A DNA stretch of 64,000 bases from Toxonevra muliebris. Lineage: Eukaryota; Arthropoda; Insecta; Diptera; Pallopteridae. The position numbers and the translations under genes were made by a program. Below are positions 46,702-58,319 of this stretch, in pieces (position 1 is the stretch's first letter; every line of letters starts with the position of its first letter). The notes beneath the pieces are model-generated. The model saw only the letters and a program-made list of their open reading frames with translations, was not told where the DNA came from and made no database searches. The stretch is taken from assembly GCA_963691655.1 (NCBI GenBank), contig OY829326.1, forward strand, positions 26,306,387 to 26,370,386, written 5' to 3'.

Positions 46702-47798
46702 CAGGACCGTAGCCAGAAAATTTTTTCGGGGGGGGCGGAGGTTTTTATTCGAAGAAAATATTCATAAATAATTTTTATCAAACTGATTTTTGAATACAAT
46801 AAATTAAATTGATGATAAATTTGATGGACTCTACAAAATTAAAATTTTAGGAAAAATTTTCCGATTTTTTTTAATCTTAACTTCAAAAAAAATGGCCAAA
46901 AGTGACAAAAAATTCACAGAATAATCAAATTAAATTTTTTCAAATAAATATTATTCAATGTGTATTCTAATGCATTTTTTTATCGTGAGGGACATAATTT
47001 CATTAACTCATTGACTTCCCACTACTGATGATGTACCCAACCTCAAAAAATTTACCAAAAATAGTAGAGGCTCATTTTTTTCAAATGATAATCATTGGGA
47101 ATTTGAGCCATTATCAATGATAAGGAACCCGAATGAGGTTGGCTTATATTCCCAAAATTCGTGAAGTCACAGCATTGAAAGAGATCTTTCTAGTCGTGGT
47201 CAGAGCACCACACAAGATATTCATTTTATTTTGACGCAATAATGCGTTAAGATTGCCTCCTAAAACTGCATGGGTTTTGCTAATAAGATGGAGTTTTTGC
47301 GAAAGAATTTTTCACGTTGAACACGAATCTGAGGTCAAAAATTTCCCATCACGTCACGTTTTAGGAAAAAAAATGGGGTTCAAGCAAGTCTAATTTTACA
47401 AGGATCCGATAACTTTTTCTATTTTTATTAATTTTTAAACTTTTCAAACTGATTCAGGACGAAACTCTAAATCAAAAACAGTTACTGACCTAGAAAAGCC
47501 ATGAATGCAGGAGCGCTCAGTATCACCTTCTCTTTTTGAATCCGTAGTCAAACCTCATGTCGAAGAAAACAATTCGGATTTGATGGCATAGTGTAACTAA
47601 GAATTCAAATTTTTTTTTTATATTTGACTTTTTAGAAAAAAAAAAACCGATGGAAGTAAAAAATATCGTTAAATAGATTTTATTTTGACTTTTTTTCCAT
47701 CCATTGGCAATTAATTTCAAAAATTTGAATAAAGTTTCCACATTTCGGGGGGGGGGGAGGGTCAGAACCCCCAAAACCTCCCCATAAATATGGCCTTG
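46702..47798. mobile_element. hAT-like element with perfect 8-bp duplication CGAGCATG
   Basis: CGAGCATG lies on both sides (46694-46701 and 47799-47806). Termini CAGGACCGTAGCCA and the inverse of CAAGGCCATATTTA share an imperfect ten-base inverted repeat. G runs lie just inside both ends on the plus strand (46728-46735 and about 47746-47757). 1097 bp; no transposase. Confidence 0.9.
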
Positions 47799-47865
47799 CG
47801 AGCATGAGATCACTTGCATCTCATATAAAAACAAAACTCCGAAATAGTTTCTCACAAAATTCATG

Positions 47866-48790
47866 ACGCCAAAGACCAGTTGTCTAAACCGCCAGTAAGC
47901 ACGCAAGCACTTGTGTGTGCCAAGTAGTGTCCGACCGAAGATGATTTTTTTGGCCGAAGCCGAACTTCGGCCATTCATCTAACCTTCGGCCGAAGCCGAA
48001 GACCGAAGGATTTTTATAATATAAAAAATAAAATTCTGAAAGTAAATTTTTTCTACCTATGTATTTTCAAATCTATACAGAAATATATAAATAGTAGATA
48101 CTCCAAATAAAAAGCTGACCAGTAACACGAAATAACTGTTCACTGTTGAAGGAGCTGACAAATATTATTTATTTCAAGAATCATTTAAAAATTTTTCTGC
48201 GTCAAAATATAAAGTTGCATCGACTATATATCTGCAAAATGACTGTCTTGAACGGCACCTGTGTCAAAAAAAAAGTTGGCCAAGGCTCCCATGATTCTGC
48301 TTATCTAAAATCATAGATTGATTCAGCGTATTAATCGATAGACCTGTAGCCGGAACCAGAACCCTCTAGTTCCAAAATTTTTGATTGATTTAAAAAAAAT
48401 TGGGATTGATAAATTTTAATGTAAAAAGCATAAATCTGATCTCAAAACCCTAAAAAATTTAATGGGCGTGGTTTTATGAAGCCGGAAAAGTTGAATGCCT
48501 AAAAGTGTTTGTTTTTGAATAAACTTTTTAATTTGATTTGTGTAATTTTTTAACTATTTACTTTATATAACCACTTCACATTTATTTATTTGTATCAATT
48601 TTTACTGCGAATCAATAGTAAAAATTATTGTAAACTAAAAGGCTTATAATCTTCGGCTTCGGCTAAATACTTCGGCCAAAACTTCGGCCATTTTTTGCCG
48701 AAGCCGATGCCGAAGGTTCAATTTTAGGCCGAATAGCCGAAGAACCGAAGCCGATTATTCGGTCGGACACTAGTGCCAAGGTTCAAATCC
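47866..48790 (+). mobile_element. tRNA-Leu-like SINE head split by a hAT
   Basis: Joined across the hAT, the plus strand reads AGACCAGTTGTCTAAACCGC (A-box region, with CTAA..GCCAG as in tRNA-Leu), then GCAAGCACTTGTGTGCCAAG and GGTTCAAATCCCAC, a consensus B box. A T-rich tail follows. The hAT inserted six bases before the B box core. Degenerate, so probably SINE rather than a working tRNA. Confidence 0.6.
47925..48772. mobile_element. hAT-like element with perfect 8-bp duplication GTGCCAAG
   Basis: GTGCCAAG at 47917-47924 and 48773-48780. Perfect 15-bp termini TAGTGTCCGACCGAA. Both subterminal regions are packed with CCGAAG/CTTCGG repeats (47932-48008 and 48648-48765), which in hATs serve as transposase binding sites (family knowledge). 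848 bp; no transposase. Confidence 0.93.
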
Positions 48791-48911
48791 CACAACATTT
48801 TTTTTTTATATTTATTTTTTATTTTTATTATAATGTTATATTAATTTTTGTTCATTATTTTTTATGTTTTTTTATTATTTATACTATCATCGTTTTATAA
48901 TTTTCTTGAGT

Positions 48912-48997
48912 TGCCTTTTTCCAGGCTCGAGCCTGTGGTCGAAAAATTCGCATCGCGAATATTAAACGACGAGCTTACCAACTGAGCCACACTAGCA
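48912..48997 (-). mobile_element. tRNA-like sequence, inverted relative to the previous head
   Basis: On minus: TGTGGCTCAGTTGGTAAGC is an excellent A box with D-arm; CAGGCTCGAGCCTG gives a T-arm-like stem and B box. It lacks a good acceptor stem. With the head at 47866 it forms a head-out pair separated by T-rich sequence, as if two SINEs had inserted tail to tail. Confidence 0.65.
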
Positions 48998-50571
48998 AAT
49001 TTATTGTCATTGAATTTTGTTTCTTTTACTCTTGCAATGATACTAGTACTAGTTACTGATTTTTAACTCTTTGATGCACACGATTTTAAAGAAAATAAAA
49101 ACACCAGTTGCACATAAAGTTTTTTGGTTTATGTCATTATCAGCAGAATGAGAAACTAAATAAAATATTAAACTATAAGTAATTTCAACTTTTCGAGGTG
49201 GGTTAAAAAATATCACACTATGTATAAAAAATATGCAAAAAGTGGGGCAGTTTTTACCCTACCTACCGCAAAGGGTTAACTGGACAACAGAGAGTAAGAT
49301 ATACAAATTTGAGCTACTCAATCAGGCTGTCTTTGTTTATTTATCATTATTTCTAAAACTAGACCATATAAAATTATGAAATTGTGTTAATGAAATTCAA
49401 TAATTTCGTTACTGTATTGCAGTTGCTCGTTTTTCCCTCCTTTTGGAGTAATGAAATCATTAATCGTTTGAGGAGTACTCACTGTTTGTGCAACTGGGGA
49501 TAGATAAACTCATACAGACACACACACACACATGGATACATCGTTATGCTTTTTGGCCAAAGCAATTATTTGATGCAGATTTATTTGCATTGCATTCATT
49601 CCCTTTTTTTTCTTTTTTTTGGCCTGCAGGCTTTTCACAATTTTCATTATATTCCACACAACAATGACAACTAAATTCAAATGTGGTTATTTCAATATAC
49701 ATAGATAAATAAATATTTTAAAGCCATGTATAATTTGACTGTGTAAAAATGTGTGTATTTTTGTCAATATAATACAATATTTATTAGTACAAAAGCATAA
49801 CAAAAGCACAGGAAAATTATAATTTCAATGCAATATTTTTACTAAAATGTTTTTAAGCATCGCGGTAGTATCTAGTCATAAACTAAAACCGGAAATGGAA
49901 ATAAATATACATTGAAGGTAAGCTGAAAGTAAATATTCTATTCACACATATGTATGTACTTTCATACACATAAGTTTAATATAAAATAGAAATAATTAAA
50001 ATTTAAATGATTGTATATTTTTCGGGGGAATTAAATTGTCATGAATATACGATAACATTTGATATTTGATATTATGTTGTTCATGATTTTGCATATTTTC
50101 ACAACTTATTATTATTATTATTATTTGTGTAAGTACTTATTTATTTATTATAAATTAAATATTAAAATACATGTCAAAGTTTTATTGCCAAACATATTTT
50201 AATTTATTTGTTTATGAATGTGCAGTCGGTATAAATATGGGCACTAATTTATAATTATATTGTATTTTGAGTTTTACTTATTGATATTATGGTATTTTGC
50301 CTCTCTTTTTTTTAAATATGAGATAAAAAAGACCGTTTCCCTCTACGTGTTATGAGCTTAATGAATTACACATACATGGAAACTTTTCGGTTTTGTAGAG
50401 AGATTATTTATTTATTTATTAATCTCTCTGATTAAAAAGATTAAAATGAGATCAATTGAATACATTTTATTTGTTATTTTATTTGTTAATTTTTCAAAAA
50501 AACAAAAAAGTCAAATAAAAATAAAATAGTTCAAAATCAATTTTATAGAGTTGTTTATACTCTAAATAATA
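48998..50571. other. AT-rich non-coding DNA, no gene seen
   Basis: CA repeat at 49519-49531, TTATTATTATTATTA at 50108-50123. No gene. Confidence 0.55.
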
Positions 50572-51627
50572 TTGGGAGTTTGAATGTGTAAACTCGTATT
50601 TGTGACTAACTTCATATCTATCATACGCGCCATTTTTTTGACATTGACAGCTATTCTATCTCGAAGAGCGCCAAAAATGCTATAAGCATTGATCTGTCAA
50701 ATAATTCTCATAATTTTACAAAAGTGGTTTACTACAGCTGAAAATGTCGAATTTCGTGCCAACAAAATAACATTTGCGGGAAGTTTTAATTTCCTTCTTC
50801 CATTTAAAGAAAAACGCAACTGAAGCACATCGTTCACTCACTGAAGCTTATCCTGACTGTGCTATAGACGTTAGAATGTGTCAGGTGTGGTATGCCCGTT
50901 TCAAAAGTGGTGATTTTGATGTTGAAGACGGGGAACGTTCAGACGGCCCGAAAAAGTTCGAAGATGAAGAATTGAAGGCATTACTTGAAGAAGATTCATG
51001 TCAAACGCAACAAGAACTTGCAGAGTCTTTAGGAGTTGATTAATCAACCATTTCTAAACGATTAAAAGCATTGGGAATGATTCAAAAGGTTTTCTGCATC
51101 GTATTGTGACTGGCGATGAAAAATGGATACGTTACGATAACCCAAAGCGTAAAAAATCATGGGGACCGCCCGGACATGCATCAACATCAACGGCAAAGCC
51201 GAACATCCATGGATCCAAGCTCATGCTGTGTATTTGGTGGGATATGAAAGTTGTCGTGTGTTTTGAGCTGTTGAAACCGAATGAAACGATCACTGGCGAC
51301 CGCTACGGACTACAATTGATGCATTTGAGCCGAGCATTAAAGGATAAGAGGCCAGAATATGAGAATAGACACGACGAAATTATTCTTCAGTACGACTGAA
51401 CAGTGGCTGAACAGCACTTCCGTTCTTTCGAAGAACTCAAAAAATGGGTCGATTCGTGGATAGCCTCAAAAGATGAGGAGTTCTTTCGACGCGGAATCCG
51501 TATGCTACCAGAAATATGGGAAAAGGTTGTGGCTAACAATGGACCATACTTTAAATTTATAATCACTTTTTCACAATAAATGTCCAAATTACGAAAAAAG
51601 TACGAGTTTGTACATTCATACTCCCAA
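50572..51627 (+). mobile_element. mariner element, copy 2
   Basis: Termini TTGGGAGTTTGAATGTGTAA and the inverse of TTGGGAGTATGAATGTACAA; TA flanks at 50570-50571 and 51628-51629. 1056 bp, about 150 bp shorter than copy 1 because of internal deletions. Orientation opposite to copy 1. Confidence 0.93.
50744..51579 (+). pseudogene. mauritiana-type mariner transposase, deleted copy
   Basis: MSNFVPTK then a stop, then HLREVLISFFHLKKNATEAH, KSGDFDVEDGER, ALLEEDSCQTQQELAESLGV and a second stop. About 80 bases are missing between MIQK and the FCIVTGDEKWIRYDNPK segment (first Asp kept). EIILQYD is followed by a stop and a deletion that removes the rest of the second-Asp block and the whole third-Asp block; reading resumes at EQHFRSFEELKKWVDSW. 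It cannot be active. The N-terminus is better preserved than in copy 1. Confidence 0.9.
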
Positions 51628-51629
51628 TA

Positions 51630-53050
51630 TTAAATTTTTACACTGCTAACTAAATAACCTCATAGTTATAAATCGCTGTAGAAAATCCCTAATAAATTAG
51701 AAGATTTACACAACTAGTTCAATATAAAAGTTATTAAAAGATATACATAAACTTAATTCGGTTTAATCGCTAATTGCTTAAAAGAACTTTTCTCCTTCTT
51801 CTCTTGCTGATAACTAGTTTCTTAACTAGTTCTAACGAAAAACTATCTACCAATATCTCAAACAAAAAAAATGAAAAAAAAGAAGGAGAAAAAAAAAGAA
51901 ATTCAGAACTTTCGCTACTGCACTTGAATATTAAAATGCAACCAATTGAAATGCATAAAGAACTTTGCACTTAAATATGGTATGCTGCTTATGCAGCGTT
52001 AAAGAGAAAACGAAACTGAAATGGGAGAAAAGAAAAGAATCATTCTTACTTGAAAATCATACAAAAAAAAGCAAGAAAAAAATTTCTTATAAAACTTTTC
52101 TGTAGCAATGGGAATAGAAGCGGCATAAGTTGCCAGTGAGTGAGATTTGCATAATATTATAGATTATTGTTATAGGATTTAAAAAATTGCAAAATATTGA
52201 ACTTTATGTGCTGCATATCGATGCGTTTGACAAAGTAAGGAAGGCAGTGGAAAATAATGCTAGAAGAGTCAGAGAAAAGATTGCGGCAGGCAATCGTAGG
52301 AGAAAAATGCATAAATAGAAGAGTGAAATGATATATAAAATTTTTATTATACAATTTTTTTTCTCTCTTTCTTTCTCTCGCTCTGTATTTATAAGTAATA
52401 TGGATTAAGTGAAGTTTTTTAAAAGAATTTACGTTGAATTATTATTTATATCTTTTATATATGTTTTTTCTTTTTTCTTTTGTTCAACTTTCTTTTCCTA
52501 CTCTTTGTTTCTAAGTACTATTTATTGTTGTAATAGAAATTACTTATGCCCAAAGCGGAGCTTAAAAGATTTTTTCAGCAGCAGTAGCAGTTGAAAACAA
52601 AAATTATTACAGGGAAAACTATTGTGAGACAAGTTTAAAGTTACATAAATAAAACGTAAAAAAAAACTTTTTCAATAATAAAACTTTCAATTCATCTTCA
52701 AAATGAATAAATAAATAAAATATGAAGAAAATACGCGAGAAAAAAGAAAATGCCGTTTGACTATAGCTTTACTCTATATATATAGAGGGGAAACATACAG
52801 GCTGTGGTACTCATTAGTTGCTGGTGTGTACCTTTCATAGTGGTTGTTCACACGCCTGTCTGAACGCATGTGAGCGTCAGCGTATTTAATCTGTCAAAAA
52901 TTCTCATATTCGTATAGAAAAAAAAGACGATTTTGTCAAATAAACTACGCGACTCTCCAATTGAGTAAAAAAGACTGAGAAAGAGCGAAAAGCAGACAGA
53001 GAAATCGTGATCGTGTAATTCCATTTTAGTAGTTCTGCAACTCAGGTAAG
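51630..53050. other. AT-rich non-coding DNA, no gene seen
   Basis: Purine-rich A/G tract at 51866-51905 and CTTTCTTTCTCTCGCTC at 52367-52384. Nothing coding supported. Confidence 0.55.
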
Positions 53051-53254
53051 GGGCCGTACACATATACGTAACGGGAGCGGGGGAGAGGGGGAGAGGGGAG
53101 GATACACACTTCATAAAGTACTTTAAAATGTCGAAAAAAAATGTGTTACGTTACCAGGAGGGGGGAGGGAACGTTTTGTTACGATGCGTTACGACCAGGG
53201 GGGTAAAAGAGATTCAAAATTGGTCAAAAATTGCGTTGCGTAATATGTGAACGC
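53051..53254. mobile_element. Small MITE-like element (~204 bp) with CGTAACG ends
   Basis: GGCCGTACACATATACGTAA at the left and the inverse of GCGTTCACATATTACGCAAC at the right form imperfect terminal repeats. The interior has G-rich tracts (GGGAGCGGGGGAGAGGGGG region at 53082-53100) and TTACGTTACC, TTACGATGCGTTACG. Target duplication not identified. Looks like a non-autonomous DNA transposon. Confidence 0.55.
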
Positions 53255-54084
53255 ATTTATCACTGATGTTTGTTTATACTCTCTTTAGTCATTGTGAAAT
53301 AATAAGGCGAAGCAACTATAACAATATCCAACAATAAGAGTACCACCAACGAGCAGAGTTGTATTTTTCTGTACTATATTATTTCAGTGAAACTTGTGAA
53401 AGTTTTGAGATGTTTAGTAAATCTCTACCACTAACTTTTAAAAATCCATTTTCAAATTTTTTTTTTTTCTAAATATAGCAATTTGTATGGAAATTATAAT
53501 TATTTTCACTTCACTTATAACTCTTTATTACACAATAAGGCAGCTACAATTTGGAGTGCATATATGTATTTTAAATTTTCTTTTATTTATACAATTTAAG
53601 GCACTTTGCCATTTTTTTACCAGCTATTCTGTTCTTTGTAGTAGCTTTTAGTTTTTGATTATTTGAAATGATATTTCAATCATTTTTGTTATTAACGGAA
53701 AAAGTTTTGTTTGTGTTTTGTTTTCCTCAGTAAAACGAAAGCATTTTTTATACTTTTCTTTTAACATTCTCTCAAAAGAAATACTAGTTTATTTTTTTCA
53801 TTTTTAAAAAAGAAGCTAAAAATGTTCAAGTTATGATTTTTAATATTTTTGTAATAAAAATAATTGAAATTGTAAGTAGTAAAAAGTTATAAAAGGAATA
53901 AGTAAATAATTGTATTCTATTGTTGAATTACACTACACTTATAGAGGGTAAAGAACAGAGGATAAAAGAAAATTTTACTTGAGCCAATGGTAATATATTC
54001 TCTCATTTTTCATTAAACTCTCACAAAATGGCAACCAACGATTATGATTGGTCAATTAGAGTAAAATATTTTCTCTTTGCTCAT
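53255..54084. other. AT-rich non-coding DNA, no gene seen
   Basis: T-rich tracts near 53456-53472; no gene or clear repeat. Confidence 0.5.
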
Positions 54085-54092
54085 GTTAGTAG

Positions 54093-54646
54093 CAGGAATG
54101 AAATTTGCAAATTTCAAATTGTACCTAATTTACCAATAAAGTTGTACCTAAATGAGTATGAATGTACCTAAAAAATACTTGATTGGTTCATCGTTTTTGT
54201 AAGAAATTAAATTTTTATTTAATGTTAACAATTAGAAAAAAATAAACAAAATATGAAAACGATATTTGTTATATATAAATTAGTTTAAATTATTGCAGCA
54301 CATATACATACAGAGAGTCAAAACAATTTATCATAAAAAATTACATTTTAGGGCACGAGAAATCGGAAACTAAGCGAGGAGAAAAGTTTTTAATCATTTA
54401 CATAAACACTTATGACTTTGACCCTTTTTTGACACCAATAAACTTTATTCGATTTGGAAAATTATTTTTCCCTTCATAAACAATATCAGTGCTTTTAGCT
54501 TTAAAGTTAAGCAATACAGTGCAGGTAAGTTAAATTTATTTTGGTCAATGTCAAATTGTACCTAAAATGTGCCAATTGCACCTAATGTACTTTTTAGTTC
54601 GTAAAAGTCGGAAAAAGGTACAATTGTATCTACTTTTTCATCACTG
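54093..54646. mobile_element. Decayed hAT-like element rich in GTACCTAA motifs
   Basis: The right end is the inverse of CAGTGATGAAAAAGTAGATA continuing CAATTGTACC; the left end begins CAGGAATGAAATTTGC and reaches CAAATTGTACC. Flanking 8-mers GTTAGTAG (54085-54092) and GTTGGTTG (54647-54654) match at six of eight positions. GTACCTAA recurs at least four times, near both ends. No transposase. Confidence 0.6.
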
Positions 54647-54654
54647 GTTGGTTG

Positions 54655-55163
54655 GCCTCACTTTCCCTCATTAGCTATTTTGATAACAATGAATGAAACT
54701 GAAATTAAAGCGTCAGATATTTTAGAATTAGCACTTTCGAAATGAAATATGTGCTGAGCTATGCGTAAAAACATACAAAACCTATTATAAAATAAATCTT
54801 AATTTAATACAGTTATAAGTAGATAACAATGCTGTTACCTATAATGAGAAAGGATAAAATATCAAATCTACTCAAATTGGCAGCTAAAACTATTACAATA
54901 GTGAATCAAATGATAGTGCTAATTAATCAAACTTCCTGTGAGAAAACGCATTGATAATAAGGTTAAGGTTAGTATTTCTAAGCTCTTCCCTCGGAAGTTT
55001 TTAAAAATTTATTTAATTCGACGTAATTATATCCCACAAAAAAATTTAAATAGGTAGTCTTTGTGCTTATTTCATAATTTATTTAAAGACTTTAACTTTT
55101 GTTATGCCTTTGTCCGTTATACTTCTATTACTATTCAATACATATTTTTTGTATAACAAGAAT
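54655..55163. other. AT-rich non-coding DNA, no gene seen
   Basis: No coding or repeat structure noticed. Confidence 0.5.
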
Positions 55164-56482
55164 ACATACAGTACTGTGTAAGGCAATAGCAACAAATCTT
55201 GGCATACCATATTTATTACGTTTTCATGACTTTTGTTAATTTTTATTTAAAAGAAAGGTGATTTAGTTTGTTCTTAAATGATTAAATTATATAATGGGAA
55301 ACTTAAAAATTTGAAAACAATTTCCAAAAAAAAATTATTTCCAAAAAATCAAAGAAATGTGCACTTTGAGCTGTGCAAAACAAAAGCAACAATTTTATAA
55401 TATTCCTTATTTATATTCATTGCTTCACATTTGCTGGGCATTGACTTTGTCAGCTTGATGAATGTCCTCTTGGGTGCCATTTCCCACTTTGATTTCAAAT
55501 CTATCTTAGCTCATCCCTGATTTGGTAGAGGTGCATACCCACTCTATGTTTCGAGGTTTCGAAGTAGGTTTCAAGGATTTAATCTCGGATGTTAGTGACA
55601 ACCCATGAGAGAAAGCAACCCTTCTTCATGCTAAGCAATCTAAAAACAACTTTAATGCGCGTTTCGAGTAGATTTCAGGCTGATTTCCACAATGGCTGAT
55701 GGAGCATTTGGGTTTCCGGATATTCCCTATGGATTTGGTGGTCAAAATTTTAATTCATTTCGTGGAAAGGATAAAGACCATGAACCAACTAATTTATTGG
55801 ATAGCAACCACTTCTGCTACCATGCTTGCCAGTAACCTTACAGAACAATGTTTATGTCACTAGTAAGCAAGGAGGCACAACTTTTTCCAATTAGATAATA
55901 TTTTGTTCATGTTCTTTATCCTTTCCACGAAATAAATTTAAATATTGACCATTTAATCCTTAAGAAAGTTCCGGAGACTCAAATACTTAATTGTGGAAAT
56001 AGCCACTTTGTGGAATACTTAAGGGTTAATTTCTCTCATGGGTTGTCACTAACATCCGAGCTTAAATCCTTGAAACCTACTTCGAAACCTCGAAACATAG
56101 AGTGGGTATATACTTCTACCAAATCAGGGATGAGCTGGGATAGATTTGAAATAAAAGTGGGAAATGGCACCCAAGAGGACATTCATCAAGCTGACAAAGT
56201 CAATGCCCAGCAAATGTGAAGCAATGAATGTGAATAAGGAATATCATAAAATTGTTGATTTTGTTTTGCACAGCTCAAAGTGCACATTTCTATGATTTTT
56301 GTGAAATAATTTTTTTTTTTTGATATCTTTTTCAAACTTTTAAGTTTCCAATTATATAATTTAATCATTTAAGAACAAATTAAATTCACTTTCTTTTAAA
56401 TAAAAATTAACAAAAGTCATGAAAACGTAATAAGTATGGTATGCACAGATTTGTTGCTATTGTTTTACACAGTAATGTATGT
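55164..56482. repeat. 1.3-kb inverted duplication with coding-like tract in both arms
   Basis: Left arm about 55164-55794, right arm about 55893-56482, loop about 100 bases. Matching pairs run from the outer ends (ACATACAGTACTGTGTAA against the inverse of ..TTACACAGTAATGTATGT) to the centre (TTTCGTGGAAAGGATAAAGA against its inverse at 55912-55934). The left arm has about 60 extra bases near 55615-55690. Arms look over 85% alike by eye. No terminal inverted-repeat-type target duplication is obvious. The middle of each arm carries the same open tract (next entry). Transcription across it would give a very long hairpin. Confidence 0.9.
56010..56219 (+). pseudogene. Coding-like tract in the right arm, unknown protein
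   Basis: The frame reads VNFSHGLSLTSELKSLKPTS, KPRNIEWVYTSTKSGMSWDR and FEIKVGNGTQEDIHQADKV, ending NAQQM then TGA. The left arm (minus strand, about 55433-55620) encodes the same with few changes and a stop (TAA) in place of the TGG codon of SWDR. There is no ATG upstream. The two arms keep the same reading frame without indels over about 60 codons, suggesting derivation from a real exon. I do not recognise the protein; a faint resemblance to the acyltransferase region of insect fatty acid synthase (K-P-R-x-x-x-W-x-x-T-S/T) is speculative. Confidence 0.4.
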
Positions 56483-57891
56483 ACCATTTTTCGTAGTACT
56501 CATTTATTTTTTATTATTTTCTTTCAAGAATATTGAAAACTTAATATTGCGTAAAGCAAAGAAAAATATAATATTGGATTTTTTCTTTTTTTTCTTTTAT
56601 CAATTTAAAAATAAAATTCAAATGTAACATGAATCAAACTTAAATATCGAAAAAAAAGGAAGCACGATATTATTTCCAATGTCTTAGATGCCCTCAGGAA
56701 ATATTATTATTAAAAATTGTCATTTGATTGGGAAAAATAAATACTAAAACATTATTCATATAATTATATTTTTGAATGAGAAATTCTCATTGTTTTCAAA
56801 ACCCTTTTGGGTGTAATATTATGAAAGGCAACAAAAAGGAAAACAAATTGTTTTAAAATAAACTTTAGCAACAATGATTAAAAGAACCAGCTAAATGATT
56901 TAATAAAATTGTGCTACAAACAGCAATGAGAGTGGAGCTATTCATTGTATACGTACTTTGAATTTATTGGCAGGGCAAAGAACTTTAAACAATTATTTTA
57001 AAAATATTAAATCTATGTGATATATTTACTTGTCGATTTCCTAATAACCCATCACTTTATTTTAATGCATGAATACCGTTATAATATATAGAAATTCTCT
57101 CAGAGCATAAAAAAAAAAAATATTGACAAGCAAAAAAAAATGGGTTTGGCGCTCTCAATCTCTCTCTCTCACTCAGATTAATTGAGGAATCAGATTCAAT
57201 AAATTATAATTGAGAATGCGAGTGCAAGTGAAAGAAACGTGGCAAATGGAGATTGAGTAAGAGAGTAGTTGTAATAAGCAGTGTTGCCAGGGTATTTAAC
57301 GTAATTGCCATGAAATGTGAGAGGAGGTTGTTTCGGTTATGCCCATGGGCGTTATGTTAGACAACCGAAAAGTTCACATATAAGATATAAAAAGAATGTC
57401 GTTTGTATTTTAATGCGCTGAATCATATCTAAGTTGAAAATTTTCACCGAAAATGAAGTTTTCAAAATGACTGGGATTAAGTAGTCAAAAAATTACCTTC
57501 TTTATTGGTTTACAAATTATAGAAAATTTACTGTCACCAATTACTCTTCAATCTTATTTACATTTACCCTAATGTTTACTTAGATTTATTGCCTAAATTT
57601 TATACAGAGAGAAACGTTAAGTAACTTTCTGGCATCACTATGAAAGAGTAAATGATAGTGAGAATGTGAAGAGCCAAAATAATGACAAAGCATGCATTCA
57701 AACACCCCCACGTTAAATACAAAATTTAAAATGATCAGAAAAATCATTACTTAGCATCACTGTGGCATAGTGGGTGAGATTAACCAGATTTATGGTCACA
57801 AATTGAGAGTTATGAAACCAATCATCTCTTGACCTTACTGAGCGGCGCTGAAAAATCGAAAGAGAGAAAGGTCAGAAACTATCTCCTTACC
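56483..57891. other. AT-rich non-coding DNA, no gene seen
   Basis: CT repeat at 57156-57173; poly-A at 57111-57121. No gene. Confidence 0.55.
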
Positions 57892-58051
57892 CCTCGTCTT
57901 CACGAGAAATAATTCATTAAATGAAATTTACAATTTTTTGTTGTTTCCTGTATAAAATACAAAAATGTTGTTTTTTGCTTTTTCATTTTAAATGGGAAAC
58001 AACAACAAATTTTGAATTTCATGCAACGAATTATTGCTCGTGAAGACGAGG
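57892..58051. mobile_element. 160-bp palindromic MITE-like hairpin
   Basis: CCTCGTCTTCACGAGAAATA at the left pairs with the inverse of CCTCGTCTTCACGAGCAATA at the right; arms extend about 57 bp to TTGTTGTTTCC with few mismatches. About 45-bp loop. No coding. Confidence 0.8.
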
Positions 58052-58319
58052 TGTGGACATTACTGCGATGGAGTGGAAAAGTGAGAGTCTCCAGGCGTTT
58101 CTGTGTGGGAGTAAAAAAGTTTATATTTCCAAATATCTGAATGAAGAGGGCAATTATATTCAGGCATAACTTTGTAATGCTTGGTTTTAACTATGTCATA
58201 TTTGCCGTCAAAGAGAGAGAATTTCCCATATGAAATTTGCCATCATGCTGGCAAATTTGATTGAATTTGACATGGTGAAAACCAGGCATAAGAGTGGAAA
58301 CTTTGCAAATTATAAAAAT

